Positions 11,362 through 23,389 of a DNA stretch of 64,000 bases are shown one piece after another (position 1 is the stretch's first letter; each line of letters opens with the position of its first letter). The stretch is taken from NCBI GenBank assembly GCA_007449985.2, contig VIIQ02000764.1:62001-126000 (forward strand), given 5' to 3'. A program made the position numbers and the translations under genes. Source of the DNA: Desmodesmus armatus (taxonomy: Eukaryota > Chlorophyta > Chlorophyceae > Sphaeropleales > Scenedesmaceae). The notes under the pieces are model-generated. The model worked only from the letters and a program-made list of their open reading frames with translations, ran no database searches and had not been told where the DNA came from.

Positions 11362-11844
11362 CCATCATGCCGAACAGAGCGAAAGTGTGGTTCATGGCCC
11401 TGAAAGCCAATAGAGCCTGCCTGCCGCTGCGCCCCACCAGTGTCGGCAACATATTGCTCCGCTGCCGCAACAACCTGCAGGAACACCCCAGCACAGCATA
11501 GTTCAAAAATGGTCAAAAAGTGAGCTGTAGATGGCGACATCAGACATACATCAGGTTTTGTGTGCCGGGTGGTGCCGGAAAGCTGCCTTATAGTGGTGAG
11601 GGTGAGGAGGGACTCAAAATGGGTGACCCTGCTCTCACCTGCTGCGTTCACCCTGCCTAAGCGTCTGCTGCGCTTGGCGTTCTGCTGTGCACGCCGCGTT
11701 GCCTGCGGCACGTCTGCTGCTACTGCAACCGCTGCTGGCCCCGCTGCCTGCTGTCGCGCTGCATCTCGAGCTGCTGCTGTTTGCTGCTGCTGCTGTTGCA
11801 GACCTAAACTGCTGCGCTAGCCGTCTGAGACCCGAGCCTCGCAT
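11362..11844 (-). CDS. Possible organelle-targeted protein, first two exons only
   Basis: Exon 11844-11640 starts at ATG and reads MRGSGLRRLAQQF, followed by Ser/Ala/Arg-rich sequence without acidic residues, as in a mitochondrial or plastid transit peptide. A GTGAGA donor in phase 2 joins an AG acceptor to exon 11474-11362, giving RLLRQRSNMLPTLVGRSGR and then LLAFRAMNHTFALFGMMG, ending at GTGAGT in phase 1. I cannot find the next exon; the tandem repeat at 10937-11295 occupies that place. It is divergent to the farnesyltransferase gene with a 369-bp gap. Family unknown. It could be a truncated gene. Confidence 0.4.
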
Positions 11845-12213
11845 TGGCCACACTACAGAAAGTATTCAAAGCTGACTGCGACTGCCGGAGGATCTTTTGA
11901 TTAGCACAGCAGGGAAGTCAAAGCTGAACAGTAGATCTGTGTGGCCACACGCTTTGTGTGGCTTTGGTTTCAGGCCGAGGATGATAATGAATTAGAAAGG
12001 AATAAGCTTCTGACCAACTTGCATTCTCCGGTTCCATGACTGATCGAGTTTCAGGGTGCAGACCAGATCAGTGACAGGTGACAGGTAACAGCAGTGCCAC
12101 GTTGGCTACAGAAGACACAGCGGCATGTAAGCCAGCTGCATTTGATCATCACGAACACCAGGGCATGCAGACCAGGTCTGTCCAGGCTGCCCTAGCACCC
12201 CCTGCATAGCAGC
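11845..12213. promoter_or_regulatory. Short divergent intergenic region
   Basis: 369 bp separate the ATGs of the minus-strand gene and the farnesyltransferase gene, so it should hold both promoters. No TATA box or other element can be named with confidence. Confidence 0.35.
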
Positions 12214-15200
12214 ATGAAAGCATTCCTGCAGACACACACGTCGGAGCAGCAGCATGAGTTGGAGCTCAAGGTTTCAGACCTCTATCAGGACTTGCAGGAT
12301 TTCGATGACGCGGATAGAGAGGAGATGCTGCTGCTGTTGGGGGACAAACATGCACGGTACCTGCAGGTCGGTAGTGCAGCAGGGACCCACCACTGCCATT
12401 TGAGTTCTTCAATTCCCAGCGTTTTCTCGCCCACTTGAGCGCACACCATATACCAGCAGGTGGTCTCGCTCACAACATCACATTGCCGACTGTGTATGAG
12501 ATGTCTGTGTTCAGCTGGCGTGCGCATGTGTGCTGTGTGTGCAGGGCGGTTTGGGGCAGCTGCCTGGCGGTTTTGTCAGCCTGGATGCCAGCCGGCCCTG
12601 GATCTGCTACTGGGTGCTGCATGGCCTGGCACTGATGGAAGCGCCCCTGCCTCGTGACATAACACCAAGCGAGGTGAGAAGCTGGTGGGGGAAGGGGGGG
12701 GGGGGTTGGGTGCGGTGTGTGGTGGTGGTGGGGGGGGGGGGGGGGGGGAGGAGGTTGTGTGCGTGGGTCGGTGAGCAGGGGTTGGGGAGCAGTCTTTGGC
12801 GGAGGGTGGGGGCAGTCTGTGGCGGCGGTGGGCTGGTGGGGGCGGCAATGTGATTGGCTGAGCACCCAGCCGGCCGGGTTAGTGAGCCTGGATGCCAGTA
12901 GGCCCTGGATTTGCTACTGGGTGCTGCATGGTTTAGCACTCATGGAGGCATCCCTGCCTCGTGACATATCACAAGCGAAGTGAGAAGCTGGTGGGGGGAG
13001 GGGGGGGGAGGGGGTTGAGGGTTGAGTGCGGATTTTGCGGACAGATGGAGTACTTGGGTACATGCAAGCTCACTAAGACTGTCGTATGTGCGTGGGGATG
13101 AGGTTGGATGCGTGGGGCGTTGGGTTTTTTGGGGCAATCAGTGGCAGGGGTGGGGGGTTGGGGATGGGGGCAGGGGGAACGGCATGGAGCTCGACTGCGC
13201 ACCCAGCCAGCCGGTGGCTGGGCGGCTGGTTGGGCGGGCTGGAGGGCAGTTGGGTGTGTGGGGTTCGGCCGGGTGAGTTATGGTCCCTTGCCCTTGTGGG
13301 ACCGGGCAGCAGAACGGCAGCCGAACTCCTTGACACCCTGGTAATCCTTTTCCTCGCTGCCGCTGCAGAGAGAGATACTAGATGCATTGCTGTAGACGTT
13401 GGTAGGCTCAGCCTTTGTATCATGTATGTGTGTGCTGTGCAAATTGTATCGTTGGTTGCCTGCAGGTTGTGTCATTCCTCAACAGCTGTCAGCACCCACA
13501 TAGGGTTCATGTAGGGTAAATCTGATCAGACTGGGTGCACCCTGGGCTGCAACACAATGCCTGGTCGTGTTGCGGTTCCACTTGTCTGCAGGTTGTGTCA
13601 TTCCTCAACAGCTGTCAGCACCCACATAGGGTTCATGTAGGGTAAATCTGATCAGACTGGGTGCACCCTGGGCTGCAACGCAACGCCTGGTCGTGTTGCG
13701 GTTCCACTTGTCTGCAGGTTGTGTCATTCCTCAACAGCTGTCAGCACCCACATAGGGTTCATGTAGGGTAAATCTGATCAGACTGGGTGCACCCTGGGCT
13801 GCAACACAATGCCTGGTCGTGTTGCGGTTCCACTTGTCTGCAGGTTGTGTCATTCCTCAACAGCTGTCAGCACCCACATAGGGTTCATGTAGGGTAAATC
13901 TGATCAGACTGGGTGCATCCTGGGCTGCAACACAATGCCTGGTCGTGTTGCGGTTCCACTTGTCTGCAGGTTGTGTCATTCCTCAACAGCTGTCAGCACC
14001 CACATAGGGTTCATGTAGGGTAAATCTGATCAGACTGGGTGCACCCTGGGCTGCAACGCAACGCCTGGTCGTGTTGCGGTTCCACTTATCTGCAGGTTGT
14101 GGCATTCCTCAACAGCTGTCAGCACCCAGAGGGAGGCTATGGGGGTGGACCCGGCCAGCTGGCACACCTTGCACCAACCTACGCAGCTGTGAGCGCACTG
14201 CTGACCCTAGGCGGCGAGGAGGCACTGGCCAGCATTGACAGGTGTGGGTGTCAAGCGAGCGAGTGCATTTACTGTGTGTGTCAGGCATAGAGGATGTGTG
14301 TGAGAGGGGGGGGGGGCTATGCAGCTGCGAGCGCACTGCTCACTCTAGGGGGTGAAGAGGCCCTGGCCAGCATTGACAGGTGTGTGTGTGTGTGTGGGGG
14401 GGGGGGGGGGGCTGTTGCACAACCATCCAGTGCAGTGTGTGGGTCGTCACATACAAGCGGGCATTGACTGTACGTTTCTTGCATCGTTTTCCAGCTGCAA
14501 AAGGTACACATTGGGGGCACTGCTGGTGTGCGACACCAGCGTGCGCAGCAACTCTGCACATACTTGCCAGCAGGACATCGCCCCTTCAGGGGGCGACTTT
14601 CGAAGCCACCACAATCACGATGCAGGACTGGGCGGCCCAGTATACCCTGGGAGTAAGAAGCATCTACATCACGGAAGACTGCTTGGTTAGAGAACCACCA
14701 CCACCAGTGGGTGTATCTACAGGGGGGGGGGGTTCTATTGCAAAACAGTGACAAGTGTTTTGCTTGTTTGCTTTGCTTGCAGGCAGCGTGTGTGGCAGTT
14801 CCTCAACCGGATGGCTGTCCCACCAGCGCAAGGAGGAGGCTTCAGGATGCACGATGGTGGGTGACTTGTCAGCAGGGCACTGCTAGGCCAATTTGCTGTG
14901 GTGTGATGTGGTGTGCTGTGGTCAAAACGGGCCTGTGTGCTCCATTGTGCTGTGGTGTGCTGTGCTCCAATCTGGGCATGTGTGCACTGCACTGCCAGGC
15001 CAAGCTTTTGTGCTGTTACTCCATCTTGGGCCGCACAAAATAGCCAGGCTGCCACGTTTGATAGCAACAGCGGCATGGTGTAGTCTGCTGGCAAATTTCC
15101 TGTATGTGCCAGGCCAAGTTGGTGTGCTGTACTCCAACTTTGGCTGCATAGGCAGGCTGCTACCTCTATCAGCAACAGTGGCATGGTGTAGTCTGCTGAC

Positions 15201-18200
15201 AGACTTCCTATTTGTCCGCTTCACAGGCAGGCATGGCCTGGTATACATGTCCAGTCGACGGTTCTGAGCGCACAACAGTGGGGTTTTACAGCTCAATCAA
15301 GCACGCGCGAATTACACAGAAGGCTTGTCAGGTTTGGGACTGATCACACAGCTGCAGCAGTCCAGAAATAATGTTTGGTGTATGGTTGACATGCGTTGCA
15401 GGAGGCGAGAGCGATGTGCGCAGCTGCTACACTGCCATGGCTGTTGCCACAGCGCTGTGCTTGGATGCCAGGGCGCTAGCAGCAAAGGCTGGAATGGCTG
15501 ACTACATCAGGCGCTGCCAGGTGGGTGTTTTTGTTTGGGTTTTACCAGGGAGTTTTTTTCGGGGTTTTGCCAGGTGGGTATGCACACCTTACCTACCCAG
15601 ATGCTTGTCAGCGTGAACCGGACCTCAGTAAACCCCCGCAAGGTTTAAATCGTTGGGGTTTAGGGTTACTCAAACCCTAATCTCAAACCCAACCCTAAAC
15701 CCTGCGCAGATGCTCGCCTGTATAAACTGGACCTCAGGAAACCCCCGCAACCCTTGACCTCTTACCGCTGCTGCCCCGCTCCCCCCCCCCCCACACACAC
15801 ACTGTGATGATGGATTGTGGTTTCAGGCCTACACGTAGGTGCCAAACTTTGAATCGTCTCATGCCTTGCCTGCCTACCTCATCCCCTGTCGCTCACCTCA
15901 CTCGCTCCCCCCTGCCCCACACAGACGTATGAAGGTGGCTCACTTGACCAGCTTGCGTCCTCCCCTGCCAGCTGACTACTTGACCCTGTGTGCACCCCCC
16001 CCCCCCCGCCACACACAGACGTATGAAGGTGGCATCGGTGGCGAGCCGGGTAATGAGGCTCACGGTGGTTACACCTACTGTGGCCTTGCTGCAGTGGCCC
16101 TCGCAGGCTGCCCTCAGGCCCTGGACTTGTCCAGCCTGCTGCACTGGGCAGTACACCTGCACCCCCCCCCCCACCACCACCACACCACCCTCATTCTGCC
16201 TCAGCCTGGGAGGCTCACTTGACCAGCTTGCGTCCTGCCTTGCCAGCTTACTTCTCGGTGCTGTGTACACCCCCCCCCCCACCCCCCTGCCACACACAGA
16301 CGTACGAAGGTGGCATCGGTGGGCAGCCAGGCAACGAGGCCCACGGTGGCTACACCTACTGTGGCCTTGCTGCAGTGGCCCTGGCAGGCTGCCCTCAGGC
16401 CTTAGAACTGCCCCGTCTGCTACACTGAACATGACACCTGCCCCCCCCCCCCTCTCATTCTGCCTCTGCCAAGGTGGCTCACTTGACTAGCTGGCGTCCT
16501 CCCCTGCCAGCTTATTACTTGACGCTGTGTGCACTCCCTCCCCCGCCCCCCCCCCCCTGCTGTCACACACAGACGTATGAAGGTGGCATCGGTGGCGAGC
16601 CGGGTAACGAGGCTCACGGTGGCTACACCTACTGTGGCCTTGCTGCAGTGGCCCTCGCAGACTGCCCTCAGGCCTTGTGCTTGTCCCGCCTGCTACACTG
16701 GGCAGTACAGCGACAGGGCTGGGTGGAAGGTGGCTTCAATGGGCGCACAAACAAGCTTGTGGATGGGTGCTACAGCTTCTGGCAGGGCGGAGTGTTCCCC
16801 ATCCTGCAGCAGCTGATGCAGCAGGAGTTGTCCCAGCAGGTTAGTCAACTTAACAAGCTTGTTACATTGACTGCGTGACAATATCTGCCTTTGAAAGCTC
16901 TGCGTCATATTCATAATCGATTCTACAATGCAGGTGGTTTTGGCTCAACAGGGTGTTGCCGATGCAGTGCGTGCAAGCGAGCACCCCCAAGTGCAACCCT
17001 GCAACTGGCTCACAAACACCCCACCCTCTCTGCACATGCTGAATACATGCCCACATTGCACTGGTGCATCAACAGCATCGTGAGAGGCTCAGAATGTGCC
17101 TAACCCTGCCTGCTCCCCCCTGTGCAGGTGCCTGCAGACCTGGACGCCTGCTGTGTAAGCCAAGCATACCCGCCAACGGCTGTCCCCCAGCACTGGCCCC
17201 AGCACCAGCAGCAGCATCAGCAGCAGCTCTTGGTGCCGGAGCCGCCAGATCTGAGCAGGGTGCTGGGCCCTGTGCAGCAGGTGGGTGGCAGCCTGACAGC
17301 CTGGCAGTATATATAGAGTGAGATGACGCGGAGTGCCAGGCACACGGGAGAACGTGTGTGACTGCGCCGCAGTCGCCACGTCCCCACCATGCCTCCAGGT
17401 GCAAGAGACACCCTAGGGGGCCTGGCAGTGAATTTACTGCAGTCTTTGAGACTGCAGGCCTGCATTCTCAGCATCAGCTTAGTTGCACTGCCCAGCGGGG
17501 TGGGGTGGGACGCTGATAAGGCGCATGTGGCAAGAACTTCACCCGCTTACTAGACAGAGCACCCTCAGACTGATCCAGTGACCCTCTGCCCCAGCTTCAT
17601 CAACTGTCTGAACGCAGTCAAAACAAACTTGCGACTCGAAATCTTGGGGATGCAAGAGGGGAGATAATGTGTCACAGGGTTTTGCGAGCACAAACCAGTG
17701 GCGACCATGATTGACACACAGGCGGGTGTGTCGCAGGCACATGCAAGCATTGACCGGTCAACTTGACAATCACACTGAGATGCATGTTTGCTTACAACAT
17801 GAGGTTGCTGTTCATGCAGGCTGAGGCAGTGGCTGAGCAGCTGGGTGCTGCATTTGAAGCGCTTGCTGAAGCAGCGCTAGCAGCAGATAGGAGCCGCACT
17901 GCTGACGGTCTACCTGCTGCTGCAGACACATCCAATGCTGAGCAGACGAGTCCCGAGGGTTCAGCAACCCAGCCGGCAGCAGCAGCAGCAGAGGGGAGGG
18001 ATGGGGTGCAGGGCACGAGGGCTGCTGAGAGTCGAGTGGAGCTGCTGCAGCGGGCAGACGCAGCGGAGCAGGTGGGGTGTGATAACTTGGGCGAGGAGGT
18101 ATATCCACTGATGGGTGATTTAGGATGTGTTTGGCTGTTGCGAGCTTCAGGTGTAGCCGTCCTGTGCAGTTTGCTTGAGCGTGAAATGCAGCAGCGCCGT

Positions 18201-18864
18201 AGCGAGTAATCATAGGCTGCGCAGGTCACACATGACATGTGCCGGCCAATGCACCATGCTGTGCCAGCTCAGCATGTCCACGTAAGCACAGTCACACCCT
18301 GACCGTCTTCCTTGCTGCTGTGCTTTGGTGTGTGTGGTTGTCACTCCCCTCTTCCCACAGGCGGCCAACTGCGCAGATCAAGGCGCAGAGATTGCCGCCC
18401 TCAGTGCCGCAGTGCTGTTCCCCTGCAGCCCTAACCCCACAACATCACCCGATGCTGAGGCAGCTGGCAGCAGTGGCAGCAGTGAGCCGTCAAGCAGCGA
18501 CAGCGCACCCAACCCCCTGTTCAACACTAGGGCGTTGCAGCTGTGGGTCCTGAGGGGCTGCCAGCAGCTCAAGGGGGGCTTGCGAGACAAGCCAGGAAAG
18601 TCAGCGGATTACTACCACACCTGCTACTGCCTCAGTGGCCTGTCGGCGGCTCAGCACATCATGGGAGGGTTAGTGGTCGGGGCGCAGGACGCTGCTGCAG
18701 GGAGTAGTGCTGGTAAGGCAGGCGAGGGCGGCAGCAGCAGGAAGGGTGTGTTTGCCCAGTTGGGCGGGAACAGGCTAGCTGCGGCTGACCCGTTGTTGAA
18801 CGTGGTGGTTGGTAAGGTGCAGGCAGCAAAGGCGTTCTTTGGCGCGGCCGGGCCGGTGTTGTAA
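12214..18864 (+). CDS. Protein farnesyltransferase subunit beta
   Basis: Catalytic beta subunit that, with the alpha subunit, attaches farnesyl to CaaX-box cysteines. Ten exons: 12214-12366, 12545-12673, 14096-14241, 14783-14856, 15402-15520, 16573-16839, 16934-16990, 17128-17280, 17820-18071, 18361-18864; all phases agree, giving 617 residues. Family motifs in order: SLDASRPWICYWVLHG, EGGYGGGPGQLAHLAPTYAA, GGESDVRSCYTA, TYEGGIGGEPGNEAHGGYTY, NKLVDGCYSFWQ, DKPGKSADYYHTCYCLSG. Expected zinc ligands are Asp271, Cys273 and His536. The mammalian ligands (Asp297, Cys299, His362) lie about 65 residues apart; here about 263 residues intervene because exons at 16934-18071 and the start of the last exon add Gln/Ala/Ser-rich sequence. 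Introns hold several partial exon copies. The start fits the family N-terminus. Confidence 0.93.
12878..12979 (+). pseudogene. Duplicate of farnesyltransferase exon 2
   Basis: Repeats SLDASRPWICYWVLHGLALM almost unchanged and keeps the following donor (GTGAGAAGCTGGTGGGG), but it has one base less before the donor than the real exon at 12545-12673. Its phase would therefore break the protein. Flanking G-rich intron sequence is duplicated too. Confidence 0.85.
13466..14095 (+). repeat. Five exact-period 126-bp repeats carrying the 5' edge of farnesyltransferase exon 3
   Basis: Units begin at 13466, 13592, 13718, 13844 and 13970; the true exon 3 starts exactly one period later at 14096. Each unit has the CTGCAG acceptor and the first ~33 coding bases of exon 3 (VVSFLNSCQHP) followed by unrelated sequence with an in-frame TAA after HRVHVG. 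Units are nearly identical, so the expansion is recent. Any of the five acceptors, if used, would end the protein early. Confidence 0.95.
14317..14379 (+). pseudogene. Duplicate of the 3' half of farnesyltransferase exon 3
   Basis: Encodes YAAASALLTLGGEEALASID and keeps an AG/GTGTGT donor, copying 14178-14241. It lacks its own clear acceptor. Flanking GT and G runs are shared with the parent. Confidence 0.85.
15638..15712. repeat. Telomere-like motif cluster in a farnesyltransferase intron
   Basis: Contains GGGTTTAGGGTT followed on the same strand by AAACCCTAATC and AACCCTAAACCCTG, so the CCCTAAA-type motifs face each other and can fold back. Plant and algal telomeres use TTTAGGG-type units. 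It is a short interstitial tract, not a chromosome end. Confidence 0.7.
15925..16434 (+). pseudogene. Three partial or complete copies of farnesyltransferase exon 6
   Basis: Copies start after CACACACAG or CACACAG at 15925 (only TYEGG, then intron), 16019 (through SLLHWAV, then C-rich intron) and 16300 (TYEGGIGGQPGNEAHGGYTY through LPRLLH, then a TGA). The full exon begins at 16573. Spacing is 281 and 273 bp for the last three. Only the last copy reads on into QRQGWVEGGFNG and the zinc-ligand segment. Confidence 0.9.
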
Positions 18865-19444
18865 CAGAGGGGGATTGTGACAGAGGGGGAAATTGAGGAC
18901 ATGCAAGCCATTGCGGCAAAGGCTGCACACGACCCATGGCCTCAGGCAATATCCAGTGTCTTTCAGGGGTGAAGTTGGATGCCAAGAGTGTACAGGACGC
19001 AGGACACGGATTCAGAGTCGCCCCCTTAGCACATGGTTCTGCATGACCCACATGGGTGGGGGAAAGACACATGGGATGTGGCACTGCACTCTGCACTCAG
19101 CACAATGATCACGGTACATACGTCTTGCTGGCATGCCTCTATTACCAACCTGCACACGTTAACAGCAAGGAATCATCGGTTGCCTCGTCAGTACAGGTGT
19201 GATCTGAGGTGGGGGGTTGCGAGGCACGGGCCAATCGACGTCAGGCAGAGTTCCAGAGTGCAATCAAAGAAACAAAGTGCAAACCCTGGGGCATATGGTA
19301 CGCGGAACTGTCTTGTTAACTTTAGAGCAGCTAGGCCCTGTGGTGTTTTTGTTCCGGCACTGCTTCGTGTTGCTGTGTGCTGATGTGCCGAGGCTGTTTT
19401 CGGATCATTCAGACATCAAACGCTTCATCGACAATCAAAGCATC
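18865..19444. other. Gap between farnesyltransferase and 14-3-3 genes
   Basis: 580 bp holding the 3' UTR of one gene and the promoter/5' UTR of the next, both plus strand. No distinct element recognised. Confidence 0.4.
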
Positions 19445-22129
19445 ATGACGGACAGGGAGGAGGCAGTTTACATTGCAAAGCTCGCAGAGCAGGCAGAGAG
19501 GTATGCAGGGACAGTCGCTGGGGCGCTTCAGGCTCCCCAACATGCAAACCAAGGCCTTAGCAGCATCGAACAGGCGCCAGCTGGCAGCACTACTGTGTAT
19601 CAGCCTCGAACGTGCTCGGTTCTGCCCACTGCAACTGGTGCAGGTATGATGAGATGGTGGAAGAGATGAAGAAGGTGGCCAAGATGGTTCATGACCAGGA
19701 GCTGTCCGTGGAGGAGAGGAACCTGCTGTCAGTGGCCTACAAGAATGTTATCGGAGCCCGCCGTGCCTCCTGGCGCATCATCTCTAGCATAGAGCAGAAG
19801 GAAGAGAGCAGGGGTAACGAGGAGCACGTCAACATGATCAAGAAGTACCGCCAAGTGGTGAGCTGGGCTTTTCGATGTGATCGGAAGCTGCTGAACGCTC
19901 GTGCAGCCCCGCTGCTGGACGTAACAGGGCCTGGAGTGTGCTTTTCGGTCTGATCTGGCACGCACAGCATTCGAAGCAGGGCCCCGAGGACCACAGGGCA
20001 TGCAGGTGTTGCCTTCTGGAGACTGCAGCACAGTGCACTGTGGGCAGTAGGCAAGCAGTGCAGGAGGGCAGGTATGATGTGCTTCTGAATGTAATGTTGA
20101 TCTGGCTCGATGCAAATGACGTGAAGAACCTGCAGAACTTGCTCACTGCCCTGATGTAGCGAATTGGGGTGCCCGGGGATTTGCTGCTGCGTGTGTGCTG
20201 CAGGTGGAGAAGGAGCTGTCCGAGATCTGTGCCAGCATCCTGCAGCTGCTGGATGAGCACCTCATCCCCACCGCCAGCACTGGTGAGAGCAAGGTCTTCT
20301 ACCTGAAGATGAAGGGCGACTACCACCGCTACCTGGCAGAGTTCAAGACAAGCGCAGACAGGAAGGAGGCCGCTGAGCACACACTGCTGGCGTACAAGGC
20401 AGCCCAGGTCAGTCAATGCAGCCACTGCTGGGCTGGCAAGCAGCACTGGGGAACACAGCAGCAGCCAGAGCCGCAGCAGCTGCAGGGACCACAGCAGCAG
20501 CAGCAGCAGCAGGGAGGCTGAACAGGGCGCTGCTGGCACCTGCAGAGGCTGACTGCAGGCAGCCAGGGTTACAGCAGCGGCTGCGGTTGCGCCCCCCTTG
20601 CTAGCCAGTGTTGAAAGGCATTTCATGGAGGGGCTGGCGCGGCTGGCTGGCCCTGGCAGATTTGTGTACGGCACGGCAAGCATTATGGCACAGGATTGCC
20701 CTCTCTCTGGCAGTTTCAGACAGCGCTGTTGCTGTCCTGGCGTGCTGACTCACAAGGCCCACGCCGCAGGCCTCCTCACGCTATCAACACGCGTGCGGAC
20801 AGTGCAGGCTTGCAATCAGACAGCCGGGTGGGCTGCACTGTCCCGCACATGCTGTGCTGATTGTTGTTGTGCTGATTGTTGGGCTGTCCACCTGCTGCTC
20901 CGCATGACTGCAGGACATCGCCCTGGTGGACCTGGCGCCCACACACCCCATCAGGCTGGGCCTGGCACTCAACTTCTCTGTGTTCTACTATGAGATCCTC
21001 AACTCACCAGAGCGCGCTTGCCACCTGGCCAAGCAGGTGAGCAGCCGGGCAGCAGCGGAAACAGCACAGGGCTTGGCTGTGTGCGTTCAGTTCCGTTCTA
21101 TTTGCGCTGTGCAGCCTTTGTTCTTTGAGCATGCCTGCAGCTGCGTGCATGTTGTGCGGCCAACAACCACAGGCAGCTCCCTGCAGATTGGTGCAGCGGC
21201 CCTGGCATAACTGCATCGGTGCAAGTGGGGGGGGGGGTTGATGGCTGGGGAGAGCGTGACAGAAGTGGCGGGGTCCTAGTTTCCGAGGAAGGGAAGGGCG
21301 AGGGGCAGGAGACTGTGGGCAGAAGTTGCTCACCTTCTGCATCATTGAATGCACCTAGCGCACACATCCAACAGGCGAAAGGGTGGATTTGTCTGGAGCC
21401 AGGCGGTTGGGAGCCAGGCGCACTGTTTCACACCAAAGACAGGTGTAGTTCACGTGAGTCACATCGCCTGCTGTGCTTCCTGCGCAGGCCTTTGACGAGG
21501 CGATTGCTGAGCTGGACACCCTGGGTGAGGAGTCATACAAGGACAGCACATTGATCATGCAGCTGCTGCGCGACAACCTGACACTATGGACCAGCGACAT
21601 GCAGGTGTGTGGTGCTGGCTTGCGAGGGGGGTTGCGAGCCCGCTTTGCAGCGCGGAGCGGGGCGTCTTGGCCAGCACAGACAGCCTCGCTGCTGTTAGGG
21701 GGGATTGGTTTGCTGGTGTTGTAGGTGGTGCAATGGCCATCACGTGTGTGATGCCAGTCGTGTATGCAGTAACCAACTGTGCATATGGTATGCATGTGTT
21801 CCACAAAAGCATTCACAACAAGAGGGGCAGGTCGTGCTTCCTGGGCGGTGTATCAGAACTTTGGCCGTGATCTCCATCTGGGGTACTGTGCTGCACAAGA
21901 GCCCGCCGCAAGCTTTCAAGCACACGTGCTCAGTGTGTCTTCAGGTGCTGGTGGGTGCTTGCAGCTATGGTGGTGTCTTGCTTTTCGTGTCCATTGCTGC
22001 TGATCCTGTACATGCTGTGCCGACTTCTCCTTGTGACTGTGCATCATTCTGACTGTGCAGGAGCAGGACAACGAGCAGCAGCGCGAGGGTGCTGGGGGCG
22101 AGATGAAGGTGGAGGACGCCGAGTCTTGA
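19445..22129 (+). CDS. 14-3-3 protein
   Basis: Phosphoserine/phosphothreonine-binding dimeric adaptor of the cytosol and nucleus. Exons 19445-19500, 19644-19857, 20204-20407, 20914-21036, 21488-21604, 22061-22129 join in phase to 260 residues, the usual family length. Both family signatures are present: [11 protein letters not shown] and [20 protein letters not shown]. The phosphopeptide pocket residues are visible: Lys in AYKN, Arg in ARRASWR, Arg-Tyr in YHRYLAEF. The start [20 protein letters not shown] matches plant/algal family N-termini. The C-terminal tail is acidic and Gln-rich ([10 protein letters not shown]...VEDAES). Nothing looks broken. Confidence 0.97.
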
Positions 22130-23389
22130 GCAGCAGCAATGGACTGCTGGCGTGCCTTGAAACAGCAGCAGCAAGGCCGTCGCTGGTGGGGCGTGGTGTG
22201 TGCGGCTGGCCAAGCAGGCTGGAGCAGCCATGGTGCAGCCGCATGCATGCATGCGCCAACAGCTTCCGTAGGTTGTGATTTGGGTTTGTGGGGGGTTATC
22301 AATGGGCATGGTTGCATCCGCGCGCTGCATGCAACACAAGTCAATGCACTTCCGCCGCTGATGTAGCACTGCAACAGCTTGTGCTGGTGCTCTGTGTGCG
22401 GCTTGCTGATGGCGTGGGCTTGGCTGCGCAGCTACTTGTTGTCAGCAGGTCAGCCGGTTGTTGTCAGTAGGTCAATCGCCCTGCTATGCTGGGTCACACA
22501 GCGGTGAATTGCGTTGTCTCTGTGGTGCAGTTCAGCTCAGTAAGGGTCTTTCGCTCTCTTCAGGTGTCTGTCAAGGGTTGCAGGTTGGGCTGCCGCAACG
22601 TCATGGCTTGTTTGTGTTGTGCAATGTATTGGGTGGGTAGTTCCCAAGTGCATGGGCGGGCGTGCATTTGGCAGAAAGTGTCACTTGTTATGCAGCAGTT
22701 TCACAGTTGAGCCGCTGTTGCAGCTCTTGCCCATCCCTGCTGCGTCCTGGAGGCAGCATAGGGGCAGTGCGTGCCCCTGATGGCTTCACCACAGCACGCT
22801 TGTGCTTGGCCAACGGGCCTGAGGTCTGAAGCCAACAGCCGTGTGCTCTCATGAGCATGATCATGCCTCGCGTTGGCTGGGAGGTGGTTTCACTTTGTTT
22901 GGAGCGTCCACCTGTGACAACTTTCTGTGACAAACAGCCGCAAGTATGGAAGCAGCTGCAATTCATGGTCGTGACTGTATCAACTATCGAACATTCGAAA
23001 GGCTTCAGCGACCTTACTAAAATGCACCTTGCATCAGCAGCACCCCCTCTCGCAGCTGTCACTGTGCAGGCAGCTCTCAATTTACTACATTCAGCTTTTC
23101 AATCCAGATTTCACAACATTCATCACATGTGTTGCCTAACTGCGTTGTCAGCTGCATACTCCGACAGCTGACGGTACCGTTGCGAAGCCCTAAGATGAAC
23201 TCACCCTGCGCGGGAAAGCATTAACGTTTCAGTCAAGTATTCCTTTGACGTATAGATGTGTCTTGTATCGTTCACCTGTGTGGCAGAAGAACAGCCTGTC
23301 GGAAGTCAGGGCTTCAGCTGGTCCTGTGAAGTTGCAGTGTGGGCAATTAAAAACCTGGCCCTTGATTGCCTTTCCAACTAGATAGCTGA
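22130..23389. other. Intergenic between 14-3-3 and transporter genes
   Basis: 1.26 kb with no convincing exon. It should include the 14-3-3 3' UTR and the transporter promoter. Open frames present are unspliced, lack motifs and overlap on both strands. Confidence 0.4.

Noticed and set aside
13466..14095. CRISPR-like array
   Set aside because: Repeats are contiguous 126-bp tandem units with no unique spacers, in a eukaryotic intron.
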